Below are positions 54,133 through 62,981 of a DNA stretch of 64,000 nucleotides, in pieces. How positions within the stretch are numbered: the first letter of the stretch is position 1; each line of letters begins with the position of its first letter. The notes under the pieces are model-generated. The model ran no database searches. It had not been told where the DNA came from and saw nothing but the letters and a program-made list of their open reading frames with translations. The position numbers and the translations under genes were made by a program. The DNA comes from Microbacteriaceae bacterium PS02333 (GTDB lineage: Bacteria > Actinomycetota > Actinomycetes > Actinomycetales > Microbacteriaceae), in NCBI GenBank assembly GCA_029959665.1, contig JASCOI010000004.1, forward strand, positions 19,035-83,034. The letters are read 5' to 3'.

Positions 54133-54921
54133 TCAGGTCGTCGAGATGTCCTTGTAACCCTGCAGTGTCTGTGGTGGCTGGTTCACGTACTCCGCAATAC
54201 CGATGTTCCGGCGGAACGTCAACTGGGTACCGTTCCAGATGCGCGCCTTCGTGTTGTCTTCCAGGTTCACGGACCACCAGACCTGGCCTGTGCTGCCGTC
54301 CGGCACTGAAACAGTGATCACATTTGCCATGTCGTCTTCCTCTTCTGATTCCGGGGGTTTGGTGGGAACGTAATTGCCGACGTACTCCCAATGCCAGGCT
54401 TCGGGGTGCGCTCCCCCCGGTTCAGCCCATGACGGGTGAACCCATGAGTACTTACCGGCATTGGACTTCATCCACAGGTAGTACGGATTGGACCAATCGG
54501 TGATCGCGACGCCGATGTCCATCGCGAGCGCCCAGCCGTGATTGGAGGTGCCAGCCGCCGCTGCGTTGCCCGGTTGACCCCGGTCGGCCCAGTACTTCAC
54601 CCAGTACTCCTGCTGAGCCAGGTCGCGGTAGGCGCTGTTGACCGGGAGGTTTCGTCCGAAGCTCTTCTTGAACGCCTCGTTCAGCGACATGAGTGCCTGA
54701 ACGGCGTCGCCGCGGAGATACAACCCCGAATTCCAGGGGATCGGCGAGAGGGCGGTCATGGGGATTGCGCCGTTCGAATACCCGCCCCAGGCGCCGACCG
54801 CAAGTGCGGGTGAACTCGTCAGCAGTGGAGAACCGAGAACAGCGAGTCCCGCAGCTGCTCCGATGACGTTCAAAGCGCCCCGCCTGGAAATGCCCGGCCG
54901 TTCGGCCCCCCCGGTGTCCAT
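54133..54921 (-). CDS. Secreted M15 (VanY-type) peptidase, endolysin-like
   Basis: 262 residues from the ATG at 54921. Tat signal peptide (SRRGALNVIGAAAGLAVLG...SPALA, cleavage ~42). The M15 D-Ala-D-Ala carboxypeptidase/endolysin domain is at ~55-185, with VNSAYRDLAQQEYW, zinc motif SNHGWALAMD and third ligand EAWHWEYV. An acidic linker (PESEEEDD) leads to a ~60-residue C-terminal domain (VSVPDGSTGQVWWSV, ARIWNGTQLTFRRNIG) that may bind the wall. Composition is lower in GC than its neighbours and the layout matches phage endolysins. An internal ATG after AGAGGAAG could make the C-terminal domain alone. Confidence 0.85.
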   Translation of the reverse strand: MDTGGAERPGISRRGALNVIGAAAGLAVLGSPLLTSSPALAVGAWGGYSNGAIPMTALSPIPWNSGLYLRGDAVQALMSLNEAFKKSFGRNLPVNSAYRDLAQQEYWVKYWADRGQPGNAAAAGTSNHGWALAMDIGVAITDWSNPYYLWMKSNAGKYSWVHPSWAEPGGAHPEAWHWEYVGNYVPTKPPESEEEDDMANVITVSVPDGSTGQVWWSVNLEDNTKARIWNGTQLTFRRNIGIAEYVNQPPQTLQGYKDISTT

Positions 54922-54996
54922 GCAGTCAATGTAGGGGAAGGGCGGAGGGCCGGTCAAGATCCTTTCCGATATCAATGATCGCCTCGGTCAACTGGA

Positions 54997-56421
54997 CTAC
55001 CGAGTTCCCGAGGCGCCGGACTGCGCGAGCTTGCTGTGCTTACGGCTGTAGCCGAAGTACACCCCCAGCCCGATCGCGAACCACACCGCGAACCGCACCC
55101 AGGTCTCCCACTGCAGGAACGTGACGAGCCACAGCGACGCGATGACGCCGATGATCGGGACGATCGGCATCAGCGGCAGCTTGAACTGCCGCGGCAGGTC
55201 CGGCTGGGTGTAGCGGAGCACGACGACGGCGGTGCAGACCACGACGAAGGCGAGCAGGATGCCGATGTTCGTCAGCTCGGCGACGACACCGATCGGCAGC
55301 ACCCCGGCGAGGACCGCTGACGCAATGCCGAGGATCCAGGTGACGCGGGTGGGCACGTGGCGCTTCGGGTCGGTCTTCGAGAACCACTTCGGCATCAGGC
55401 CGTCGCGGCTCATCGAGAACCACACACGAGAGGCGCCGAGCATGAACGTCACGAGCACCGTCACGATGCCGACGATCGCGCCGATGGCGATGATGTTCGC
55501 CACGCCGCCGAGCCCGACGGACGCGAACGCCGACGAGAACCCGGAAGCGGGGTCGATGTCCGTGTACTTCTGCATGCCGGTGAGCACCAGGGTCGCGAGG
55601 ACGTAGAGCACCATCGAGATCGCCAGGGACAGCAGGATCGCCTTCGGCATGTGCTTGCGGGCGTCCTTCGACTCCTCGGCGGCGGTGGACATCGCGTCGT
55701 AGCCGAACACCGCGAAGAACACCGTCGCGGCGCCGGTCATCACGCCGCCGAAGCCGAACGGGAAGTAGGGCGAGTAGTTGGCGCTGTTGATGTGGAACAC
55801 GCCGAGCACGACGATGAGCACCACGAGCAGGACCTTGATGCCGACGGCGACGAACTCGAACCGGGCGGCGCTCCGGATGCCGCGGGTCAGCACGAACGCG
55901 GTGAGCAGGCAGAGGATGATCGCGAACACGTCGATCACGTGGCCGTCCCCGGTGCCCGGTGCGCCGAGCATCCACGCGGGCAGGTCGATGCCGAACTGTC
56001 CGACCAGGAACCCGACGTAGCCGGAGATGCCGATCGCGACCACCGCCACGATCGCGGTGTACTCGAGCAGCAGGTCCCAGCCGATGAACCACCCGACGAT
56101 CTCGCCGAGGACGGCGTACCCGTAGGTGTAGGCGCTGCCGGCCTTCGGGATCATCCCCGCGAACTCCGCGTACGACAGCGCCGCGGCGGCGCTCGCGACC
56201 CCCGCGACGAGGAACGAGATGAGCACCGCCGGACCCGCGATGCCGTGCGCGACGGTGCCGGCGAGGGTGAAGATGCCGGCGCCGATGATGCCGCCGATGC
56301 CGATGGCGGTGAGCTGCCAGAGGCCGAGGTGGCGTTTCAGGCCGTCCTCGCCCCCTGCTTCGTCGTCGATCTGGTCGATCGGCTTGCGGCGGAAGAGCGA
56401 GGGCTGCGGCGTCGTTGTCAC
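54997..56421 (-). CDS. APC-family amino-acid permease (cationic type)
   Basis: 474 residues from the GTG at 56421. About 12 membrane segments. The APC signature is GIGGIIGAGIFTLAGTVAH in TM1, followed by AEFAGMIPKAGSAYTYGYAVLGE, FFAVFGYDAMSTAAEESKD (TM6 region) and SRDGLMPKWFSK. The pattern resembles YfnA/CAT-type permeases for branched-chain or cationic amino acids. Single gene. Confidence 0.9.
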   Translation of the reverse strand: MTTTPQPSLFRRKPIDQIDDEAGGEDGLKRHLGLWQLTAIGIGGIIGAGIFTLAGTVAHGIAGPAVLISFLVAGVASAAAALSYAEFAGMIPKAGSAYTYGYAVLGEIVGWFIGWDLLLEYTAIVAVVAIGISGYVGFLVGQFGIDLPAWMLGAPGTGDGHVIDVFAIILCLLTAFVLTRGIRSAARFEFVAVGIKVLLVVLIVVLGVFHINSANYSPYFPFGFGGVMTGAATVFFAVFGYDAMSTAAEESKDARKHMPKAILLSLAISMVLYVLATLVLTGMQKYTDIDPASGFSSAFASVGLGGVANIIAIGAIVGIVTVLVTFMLGASRVWFSMSRDGLMPKWFSKTDPKRHVPTRVTWILGIASAVLAGVLPIGVVAELTNIGILLAFVVVCTAVVVLRYTQPDLPRQFKLPLMPIVPIIGVIASLWLVTFLQWETWVRFAVWFAIGLGVYFGYSRKHSKLAQSGASGTR

Positions 56422-56506
56422 CTGGCCACTCTGCACCCTGCGGCGCTCCTGCGCGCGCACTGCGCGTCCGGCCCGCCGGGGGCGGTCACGGTGCGCGGAC
56501 GGCGGA

Positions 56507-56543
56507 CGGGAGGCTCCTGGCGGGCCCGCCACGAGCCTCCAGG
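56507..56543. repeat. Pair of dispersed GGAGGCTC motifs in inverted orientation
   Basis: CGGGAGGCTCC (56507-56517) on the plus strand is followed by CGAGCCTCCAGG (56532-56543), the same motif on the minus strand. This is the densest site of a 13-copy dispersed motif in the window. The pair could fold as a hairpin between the APC permease and the small membrane gene. Confidence 0.6.
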
Positions 56544-56546
56544 CCG

Positions 56547-56879
56547 TCAGCCGGCCAGGTACGGAGCCCAGGGTGGCGGCGGGACGGCGCCGTTGGTGGC
56601 GATGGCCAGCATCTGCCAGACCAGGGAGACGAGGCCGGCGCCACCGATCACGATGCCGACCCACGCCCAGACGCGTGGGCCGATCCGCCTGCCGGCGATG
56701 GCGATCGCCCGCCACCCGCTGAGGACCGCCACGATGCCGAACACGGCGCACAGCACCACGTGACGGACCATCGACTCGGCGGGGATGACGACGCCGAGGT
56801 AGGCGGTGACGAGGCCGAGGACCACGGCGACGAAGGCGGGTGCGGCTGGTGGCTCCTGATCGCGGGTGCGTGCAGCCAT
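56547..56879 (-). CDS. Small membrane protein (DUF4190-like)
   Basis: 110 residues, ATG at 56879. Three hydrophobic segments (AFVAVVLGLVTAYLGVVI, HVVLCAVFGIVAVLSGW, VWAWVGIVIGGAGLVSLVWQML). The repeated GIV/GIVIGGAG pattern is that of DUF4190-like proteins. Function unknown. It ends just downstream of a dispersed-motif pair at 56507-56543. Confidence 0.7.
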   Translation of the reverse strand: MAARTRDQEPPAAPAFVAVVLGLVTAYLGVVIPAESMVRHVVLCAVFGIVAVLSGWRAIAIAGRRIGPRVWAWVGIVIGGAGLVSLVWQMLAIATNGAVPPPPWAPYLAG

Positions 56880-56973
56880 GTGCTGACCGTACCCGGGCTC
56901 GCGGGTGTCCGGGAGACGCCGGTTCAGGGGGCACCACCGGGCGTCCGGCCACCGACACGGGCATGCTGGGTGC

Positions 56974-57360
56974 ATGCGTTCGTTCGTCCGTGTCCTGCTC
57001 GGTCTCGCGCTGGTGTTCGCCGGCACGTCCCACCTCACCTTCGCTCGGCAGGAGTTCCGCGCGCAGGTCCCCGAGTTCGTGCCGATCGACGAGGACACCA
57101 CCGTCCTGGCATCCGGCGTCGCGGAGATCGGTCTCGGTTCGGCGCTGGTGCTGGCCTCGCGCCGTCGTCGACTCGTCGGGACGGTCGTCGCGCTCTTCTT
57201 CGTCGCGGTGTTCCCGGGGAACATCGCGCAGTGGGTGAACCGTCGGGACGGCTTCGGCCTCGACTCCGACGAGAAGCGCATCGCCCGTCTCTTCGGCCAG
57301 CCGCTGCTGGTCGCCGCCGCGCTGTGGTCCACGCGCGGCGGGTCGCGTCAGCGGTCGTGA
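56974..57360 (+). CDS. DoxX-family membrane protein
   Basis: 128 residues. Four hydrophobic segments with DoxX-like starts RVLLGLALVFAGTSHLTF and LASGVAEIGLGSALVLASRRR, and FFVAVFPGNIAQWVNRRDGFGLDSDEKRIARLFGQPLLVAAALW. Some DoxX proteins take part in thiol/redox membrane complexes; none of those partners is here. Its stop shares a base with the next ATG (TGATG). Confidence 0.85.
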   Translation: MRSFVRVLLGLALVFAGTSHLTFARQEFRAQVPEFVPIDEDTTVLASGVAEIGLGSALVLASRRRRLVGTVVALFFVAVFPGNIAQWVNRRDGFGLDSDEKRIARLFGQPLLVAAALWSTRGGSRQRS

Positions 57361-57776
57361 TGGCTGCGCGCGTGCAGTCCGGTGCGGTTCCGCCCGGACT
57401 CCCGTCCGGACTGGAGGCTCGGCACCGGTTGACGGGTGGGCGACGCGTTGCGGACATGGTCGCCACCATCGCCGTCCTCACCATCGCGACGGCGGCTGCG
57501 GTGGTCGCGGGGTGGGGGATCGTGTTCCTCTCGCTCGCGTTCCACTCGTGCACCGCACCGGGGAACCGGTGTGACGAGACGCTCGGCGGGGTCGTGGTCT
57601 ACGCGGGGCCCGTGGCGGTCGCGCTGGTCCTGGTGCTCGCGATCCTCTTCTCGGTGCTGCGGATGGTGCGCCGTCGGCTGGCGTGGCCGATCGCGGTGAT
57701 CGGCTTGGCGGCGGTCGTCGCGGCGTTCTTCGCGGCGCTGCTGCTGGTGGACAGCGCGATCTCGCACGGGATCTGA
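57360..57776 (+). CDS. Hypothetical membrane protein
   Basis: 138 residues, ATG coupled to the DoxX stop. Three membrane segments (~33-60, ~78-100, ~108-130) with a two-Cys extracytoplasmic loop SCTAPGNRCDE. No family recognised. The dispersed CTGGAGGCTCGG motif lies inside its N-terminal codons (57411-57422), which may mean the true start is the later in-frame GTG or ATG. Confidence 0.65.
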   Translation: MAARVQSGAVPPGLPSGLEARHRLTGGRRVADMVATIAVLTIATAAAVVAGWGIVFLSLAFHSCTAPGNRCDETLGGVVVYAGPVAVALVLVLAILFSVLRMVRRRLAWPIAVIGLAAVVAAFFAALLLVDSAISHGI

Positions 57777-57868
57777 ACCGGTTCCTCCACAGGGGGTCGT
57801 TCTGCTCGGTCCTCCACCGGGTCCGATCCAGTCGCCCTGCACGGGGCTCGTTCCGCGACCGTTGAGCC

Positions 57869-58306
57869 ATGCCAGACACCGACGTGCTCGACCGACTCGA
57901 GCGAACCGCAGTCCGTACCGATGACGACGTCGTCGACCTCGTCGTCGCGCTCCTCGAACGCCCGCACCGCCGACAGTGCTGGGTGCTGTTCCTCGGCGCC
58001 GATGCCGTGCCGATCCGTTTCGTCATACCCATCGGGGACCTGCCGTACCAACCGGACGACCACGTCGAGGACTTCGGCGCCCTCGTAGCGGACATCGTCG
58101 AACAGGTCGGCGCGGCCGAGGTGGTCCTGGCCTGGGAACGGCCGGGTGCCCTGCACCTGTACCCGGTCGACTGGGAGTGGGTCGACGCGATGGCGTGCAC
58201 GCTCGACGAACACCGGGTCCGGGTCCGCGGGCAGGTCGTGGTGCACGACGGCGGCGCGGCGTTCGTGGAGCTCGACGAGGACGAGGTGACCGAGGCCGCC
58301 GCGTGA
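57869..58306 (+). CDS. Hypothetical cytoplasmic protein
   Basis: 145 residues, acidic and without membrane segments. Visible features are RQCWVLFLGADAVPIRFVIPIGDLPYQPDD and VVLAWERPGALHLYPVDWEWVDAMA. The layout of a beta-rich core with a GADAVP turn occurs in small actinobacterial proteins of unknown function. No name is justified. Strong GC-rich third positions support it as real. Confidence 0.7.
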   Translation: MPDTDVLDRLERTAVRTDDDVVDLVVALLERPHRRQCWVLFLGADAVPIRFVIPIGDLPYQPDDHVEDFGALVADIVEQVGAAEVVLAWERPGALHLYPVDWEWVDAMACTLDEHRVRVRGQVVVHDGGAAFVELDEDEVTEAAA

Positions 58307-58347
58307 CAGCGGTGGTGGTGCCGGCGGTCCCGGTGCCGCGCCCTGGG

Positions 58348-58968
58348 TCAGCCCTGCGGCGCCGTGTCGGGGACGGTCTCGCCCGTCAGACCCTCGACGA
58401 CCTGCTTCGCCGTCGGCCAGAACTTCGCGTAGTGGTCCGGGTCGGCGTTCACCTGCACCGCGTGCGCCATCTGGGTCGGCGTCATCGTCTTCCAGCCCGG
58501 GACCTTCACGAGCTTCGCGTAGAACATCGACGCCGCGGTGTAGGGGTCCATCCGCTGCTCGTACGTGCCCCACGCGCCGTTGTCCCGCTGCTGGAACAGT
58601 CCGCGGCTGTCGGGCCCGACGGCGTCGCCGTGGTCCAGGTTCTGCAGCCCGGACTCGCCGATCGCGGTCATCACGCCGACGGCCTGCGTGTGCGGGCCGA
58701 TGCCGAGTGCGCGAGCGGCCTCGATCACGGACGCGGCGTTGACGAGCCGGTCCTGGCAGTAGCCGGCGACCGGTCCCTCGGGCACCGCGATGCCGCCGAC
58801 GGTCTTCGTGGCGGCGGCCGGGCAGGTCACGGCTCGCGGCGTGGACGACGAGCCACCGATGCCGGACAGGGAGTTCACCGCGATGACCACGAGCACGACG
58901 ACACCGATCCCGACGGCGACGATCCCCGCACCGAACACGGACGCCAGGGTGATGCCGACGCGGTGCAT
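58348..58968 (-). CDS. Secreted lysozyme-like (SLT-type) protein
   Basis: 206 residues. One N-terminal membrane anchor or signal (~8-35, GAGIVAVGIGVVVLVVIAV), then a Cys-containing segment. A lysozyme-like domain follows, with IEAARALGIGPHTQAVGVMTAIGESGLQNLDHG (catalytic Glu), SRGLFQQRDNGAWGTYEQRMDPYTAASMFYAKLVKVPGW and MAHAVQVNADPDHYAKFW. This resembles peptidoglycan lytic enzymes found in actinobacterial mobile elements and in wall remodelling. Alone here. Confidence 0.82.
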   Translation of the reverse strand: MHRVGITLASVFGAGIVAVGIGVVVLVVIAVNSLSGIGGSSSTPRAVTCPAAATKTVGGIAVPEGPVAGYCQDRLVNAASVIEAARALGIGPHTQAVGVMTAIGESGLQNLDHGDAVGPDSRGLFQQRDNGAWGTYEQRMDPYTAASMFYAKLVKVPGWKTMTPTQMAHAVQVNADPDHYAKFWPTAKQVVEGLTGETVPDTAPQG

Positions 58969-59052
58969 GCGGGGGTCCTCTCGTCCGGGTGCCTGAACGA
59001 GGGTACGAGGGCGACCTGGGAAGCGCCGCCCCCGTCCCCGCCCCAGTTCGGG

Positions 59053-60525
59053 TCAGTTCCGGTGGTCTCCCTCGTGCGAGCCGCCCTGCGCTCCGTCGCG
59101 GACCACGCTCGTCGGCTCCGTGACGAGGCCCGTCGGTGCCTTGTCGGCCTGCTTCCTGCCGTGCGTGAACCACGTCACGATCCACAGCAGGATCCCGAGC
59201 GCCAGCAGGGCACCGGCGATCTGGTACTGCTCGATGTCACGTCCGGACGAGAACGGCAGGACGAGCCACAGGCACGTGACGACACCGATGACCGGGATCA
59301 CGACGCCGGCTCGGAAGTGCTTGTGCCCGACCTTGTCGCGGCGGAGTACCAGCACGGACAGGTTCACGACGGCGAACACCGAGAGCAGCAACAGGGACGT
59401 GGTGCCGCCGAGCACGACGACGATGGGGGAGTCCGGGCTGAGCGAGACCCAGCCGATCAGTGCCAGCGAGATGAGCGTCGTGAAGACGATCGCGGTGGAC
59501 GGGGTGCGACGGGTCGGGGAGACCTTCGACAGGAAGCCGGGCAGGACGCCCTGCTTGCTCATGCCGTACAGCAACCGGGACGCCATCATCATGTTGATCA
59601 GGGCGGTGTTGGCGACGGCGAACATCGAGATGAAGGGCAGCAGGTCCGCGATCGGGAAGTCCGGCGCGGCGGTCTGGACGACGGTGACGAGCGGCGTCTC
59701 GTTGCCGGCGAGCTGCCCGATCGGCACGACCGCGACGGCGCAGATCGACACGAGCACGTAGATCACGGCGGTGATCCCGAGGCCCGTCAACATCACCTTC
59801 GGGAAGATCCGGGACGGGTCCTTCGTCTCCTCGGCCATGTTCACGGAGTCCTCGAACCCGACCATGGCGAAGAAGGCCAACGACGTCGCGGTCGACACCG
59901 ACAGCAGCAGGCCCTTGTCCTCGGGGGTGTCGAACATGACCACGCGCGAGAAGTCCGCGTTGCCCCCGGCGATGGCCCAGAACCCGATCATGATCACCAT
60001 GACGAGACCGCTGAGCTCGACGAGCGTCAGCACGACGTTCGTCTTCACGCTCTCGCTGACACCGCGGAAGTTGACCGCCATCACCAGGAGCATGAAGCCC
60101 ATGCCGATGAGCATCACGACCACGTTCGGCAGTTCGAGCCCGAAGCCGGCGCCGAGGTTCGCCGCGAACGCGCGGGATGCCGTCGACGCCGAGGTGATCC
60201 CCGAGCACATCACGATGAAGGTGACGATGAACGTGACGAAGTGGATGCCGAACGCCTTGTGCACGTACAGGGCGGCTCCCGCGGTCTGCGGGTACTTCGT
60301 CACGAGTTCCAGGTACGAGAACGCGGTGAGCAGGGCGACGGCGAACGCGATGAGGAAGGGGAGCCACGCTGCTCCGCCGACCTCCGCCGCGACCTGACCG
60401 GTGAGGGCGTAGACGCCCGTGCCGAGGATGTCCCCGACGATGAACAACAGCAGGAGTTTGGGGCCGATGACCCGACGGAGCTCAGGCTGCTCCTGCTTCG
60501 GGGCCTCGGTGTTCGTGGTGGTCAT
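59053..60525 (-). CDS. APC-family amino-acid permease
   Basis: 490 residues, ATG at 60525 with GGAAGAGGG upstream. About 12 membrane segments. TM1 reads LLLLFIVGDILGTGVYALTGQVAAEVGGAAW; AMVGFEDSVNMAEETKDPSRIFPK marks the TM6-7 region, and SRLLYGMSKQGVLPGFLSKVSPTRRTP the later loop. The polar C-terminal ~40 residues end with HEGDHRN. It belongs to a different APC subgroup from the permease at 54997. Substrate unknown. Confidence 0.9.
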   Translation of the reverse strand: MTTTNTEAPKQEQPELRRVIGPKLLLLFIVGDILGTGVYALTGQVAAEVGGAAWLPFLIAFAVALLTAFSYLELVTKYPQTAGAALYVHKAFGIHFVTFIVTFIVMCSGITSASTASRAFAANLGAGFGLELPNVVVMLIGMGFMLLVMAVNFRGVSESVKTNVVLTLVELSGLVMVIMIGFWAIAGGNADFSRVVMFDTPEDKGLLLSVSTATSLAFFAMVGFEDSVNMAEETKDPSRIFPKVMLTGLGITAVIYVLVSICAVAVVPIGQLAGNETPLVTVVQTAAPDFPIADLLPFISMFAVANTALINMMMASRLLYGMSKQGVLPGFLSKVSPTRRTPSTAIVFTTLISLALIGWVSLSPDSPIVVVLGGTTSLLLLSVFAVVNLSVLVLRRDKVGHKHFRAGVVIPVIGVVTCLWLVLPFSSGRDIEQYQIAGALLALGILLWIVTWFTHGRKQADKAPTGLVTEPTSVVRDGAQGGSHEGDHRN

Positions 60526-60650
60526 GCACCACCCTCTTCCGGGGGACAGCATCCTGTCCGGCTTCACAGGGTTCTCCCCGCCGATCGCAACACGAACGTG
60601 TCCTGCTCGAAACTGGGCAGTCGGCGGACCGCACGGATACGCTGCGCACC

Positions 60651-61079
60651 ATGTACGAGGAGTCGAACACCACCGAGGAACCCGTCGAGTTCGCCGACTT
60701 CAACACGAAGCTGCTCGTGCTCGACGTGCTCTGCTACGACCTCGACGTCATCGAGTCGTACGACGGGGAGTCCGCTGACGAGACCGAGGAGGACCTCGAC
60801 GTCGAGGGGCAAGACGACCGTGCCCGCGAGTACTACGACGACGTCGACCTGCTCCCGTCGCACCTGTCCCTCGTCACCGAGGTCACGTTCGACCCGGACC
60901 TCGAGATCCTGCAGGACGTGCACCCCGGGTGGGACGGCTCCGACGACCGCTACGACCCGCAGAACTGGGATGACCTGCTCGAGCTCCCTGCGCTCACGAC
61001 CGTGTACGCGACGACGCGGCTCCCCGCCCACGTGGCGGACGCCCTCGCCGCGAAGGGCGTCGAGGTCCAGTCCGCCTGA
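60651..61079 (+). CDS. Hypothetical acidic protein
   Basis: 142 residues, strongly acidic, no membrane segment. N-terminal FADFNTKLLVLDVLCYDLDVIESYDGES, then a run rich in Asp and Glu, then YDPQNWDDLLELPALTTVYATTRLPAHVADALAAKGVEV. The folded ends and acidic centre suggest a binding protein. A small DUF/immunity-type family is possible but I cannot name one. Strong GC-rich third positions support the call. Confidence 0.75.
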   Translation: MYEESNTTEEPVEFADFNTKLLVLDVLCYDLDVIESYDGESADETEEDLDVEGQDDRAREYYDDVDLLPSHLSLVTEVTFDPDLEILQDVHPGWDGSDDRYDPQNWDDLLELPALTTVYATTRLPAHVADALAAKGVEVQSA

Positions 61080-61185
61080 CGTCCCGCCGGCCCCGAGACA
61101 CCCCGAACACGCCGAGACGCCGTCGATTTCGGCGGCGTCGCGCGGGTTCGGCGGCGTCTCGCGGCGAAGGCGGGCGGGACGGCCG

Positions 61186-61782
61186 TCAGCGGTTCAGCGC
61201 CGCGAGCTGCTCCGTGAACTGCGTCGCACCGCCCTGCGCCGGGTGCCGGACCGCGATCGCCTCGATGCCGGCGAGCGCGAGCGCCCCCTGGGCCTTCCGC
61301 CCGACGGCGATCACCCGCGACGCCCCGAGCGCCTCGATGAGCGCGAGCGCGACGGGCGCCCCGTCGCGGACCTCGGCCGGACGCGGCGTGCGGTTCGTCA
61401 GCCGGTCGGGTGCGACGAACGGATGGTGCGGGAAGATCGCCCACGCGGCGGGGAGCGGTCCGCTCCAGCCCTGGAGTGCTGCGTGCACGACCCGCGACGA
61501 TGCCTCCCACGGCGCGGTCGGCTCGGGCGGCATTAGGTACGACGGACCGAGTTCGCGGACGCTCGTGAACGGCACCCCGGTGTTCGTCATGCCACGCCAC
61601 CCGGGGGCCTCGGCGACGAGCAACGTGTCCGCGCCGGCGCCGACGTCGGACAGGTACCGCGACAGGTTCGCCCGGCGCAGTCGCCCCTCCGCATTGCGGA
61701 CGTCGTAGAGCGCCTCGGCGTCGTCCGTCACCGGCACTGCGTCGAGCGCAGTCCAGAAGCCGTCGAGGTCCGGTGCGGTCAC
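61186..61782 (-). CDS. Uracil-DNA glycosylase superfamily protein
   Basis: 198 residues; GTG at 61782 overlaps the glycosyltransferase stop (GTGA). The UDG-like fold shows DTLLVAEAPGWRGMTNTGVPFTSVREL (beta-1 loop and active-site turn) and the C-terminal RVIAVGRKAQGALALAGIEAIAVRHPAQGG (His of the closing motif RHPAQ). Members remove deaminated or damaged bases, but this branch is uncharacterised. Coupled to a glycosyltransferase, which is not an obvious functional pair. Confidence 0.8.
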   Translation of the reverse strand: MTAPDLDGFWTALDAVPVTDDAEALYDVRNAEGRLRRANLSRYLSDVGAGADTLLVAEAPGWRGMTNTGVPFTSVRELGPSYLMPPEPTAPWEASSRVVHAALQGWSGPLPAAWAIFPHHPFVAPDRLTNRTPRPAEVRDGAPVALALIEALGASRVIAVGRKAQGALALAGIEAIAVRHPAQGGATQFTEQLAALNR

Positions 61783-62981
61783 GATCGACCGAGGACCCGC
61801 CGGTAGACCTGCTCGAGCCCGGCGGCCGAACGTTCCCAGCTCAGGTGCTCCGCGTGTTCGCGTCCCGCTGCCGACAGCTCGGCGGCGTACGACGGCTCGG
61901 TCAGGATGCGCTCGATCTCCGCGGCCCAGACCTCTGGCGCACGGGACTCCAGCACGACGCCGGTCTCCCCGTCGAGCACGGCCTCGCGGAGCCCACCCGC
62001 GGCGGCGGCCACGACGGGCACGCCGGACGCGGATCCCTCGAGCGCGACGAGGCCGTACGTCTCGGAGTGCGACGGGACCAGCACGGCTGCCGCGCCACGG
62101 AACAGGAAGGCAAGGTCGGCCCGTGACTGCGGTCCGATGAAGGTGACGCGGTCGGCGATGCCGTGCGCGGCCGCGAGCCGACGCAGTTCGGCGAGGTAGT
62201 CGCCCGCTTCGCTCGAGGAGTCCCCGGCGATGACGAGGGTGGGGCGGGCCTCCTGGCTGATGCCCGCGATCGCCTCGATGGCCAGGTCCAGTCCCTTGAG
62301 CGGCTGGACGCGCGCCGCGGCGACCACGTACGGGACGTCGGCGCGGCGGGCGCCGGCGGCAGCCGGTCGGAACACCGAGCCGTCGACGCCCGGCGGCACG
62401 ATCCACAGGCGGGCGGGATCGCCGCCGAGTCGGGTGCGGACGGTCTCGGCCTCGGACTCGCTGACGACGACGACCGCGTCGGAGTCGCGCGCCAGCATCG
62501 CCTCGCCGGCCATGCGTCCGGCTGACTCGGGGCGTTCACCCTCGGACAGCGGGGTTGCGGAGTCGGCGGCGATGGAGTGGAAGGACTGCACGTGCGGGAT
62601 GCCGCGGTCTCGGGCGACGGGCAGTGCGGCCGCGCCGGAGAACCAGTGGTGCGAGTGCAACACGTCGAACGGCCCGAGGGCTCCGAGTCCGTGCCGGAAC
62701 GGTTCGATGAACGCGTCGTGCTCGCCCTTCGGCACGGATTCGGCCGGCCCGGCGGACAGGAACCGCAGGCAGACGCCGGGCACGAGCGAGACCGAGTCCG
62801 GCTGCGCGGGTGCCGAGCGGCGGGTGATGATGTCGACGTGGTGGCCGCGGTCGGCCAGGGCCTCCGCCTGGTGCCGGACGACGACGTTCATGCCGCCGAC
62901 CTCGCCGGAACCCGGTTCGTCGCCGGGGGAGGTGTGCAGCGAGACGAGCCCGATGCGCAGCGGTTCGGTCGTCGTGCTCAC
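61779..62981 (-). CDS. GT4 glycosyltransferase (MshA-like)
   Basis: 400 residues, GTG start overlapping the DUF429 stop (GTGA). The N-terminal Rossmann half has LHTSPGDEPGSGEVGGMNVVV and HVDIITRR; the donor-side half has ARVQPLKGLDLAIEAI and VLVPSHSETYGLVALEGSASGVPVVAA (the E-x7-E signature) and LVIAGDSSSEAGDYL. The N-terminus resembles MshA of mycothiol synthesis, but distinguishing MshA from other GT4 enzymes needs a tree. Retaining transferase using a nucleotide sugar donor. Confidence 0.85.
   Translation of the reverse strand: MSTTTEPLRIGLVSLHTSPGDEPGSGEVGGMNVVVRHQAEALADRGHHVDIITRRSAPAQPDSVSLVPGVCLRFLSAGPAESVPKGEHDAFIEPFRHGLGALGPFDVLHSHHWFSGAAALPVARDRGIPHVQSFHSIAADSATPLSEGERPESAGRMAGEAMLARDSDAVVVVSESEAETVRTRLGGDPARLWIVPPGVDGSVFRPAAAGARRADVPYVVAAARVQPLKGLDLAIEAIAGISQEARPTLVIAGDSSSEAGDYLAELRRLAAAHGIADRVTFIGPQSRADLAFLFRGAAAVLVPSHSETYGLVALEGSASGVPVVAAAAGGLREAVLDGETGVVLESRAPEVWAAEIERILTEPSYAAELSAAGREHAEHLSWERSAAGLEQVYRRVLGRS

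Noticed and set aside
55357..56763. Plus-strand 468-residue ORF
   Set aside because: Antisense to the amino-acid permease, with repetitive charged residues; shadow frame.
57976..61536. Plus-strand 1186-residue ORF
   Set aside because: Antisense to the lysozyme-like and permease genes with Arg/His/Asp-rich composition typical of shadow frames in high-GC DNA.
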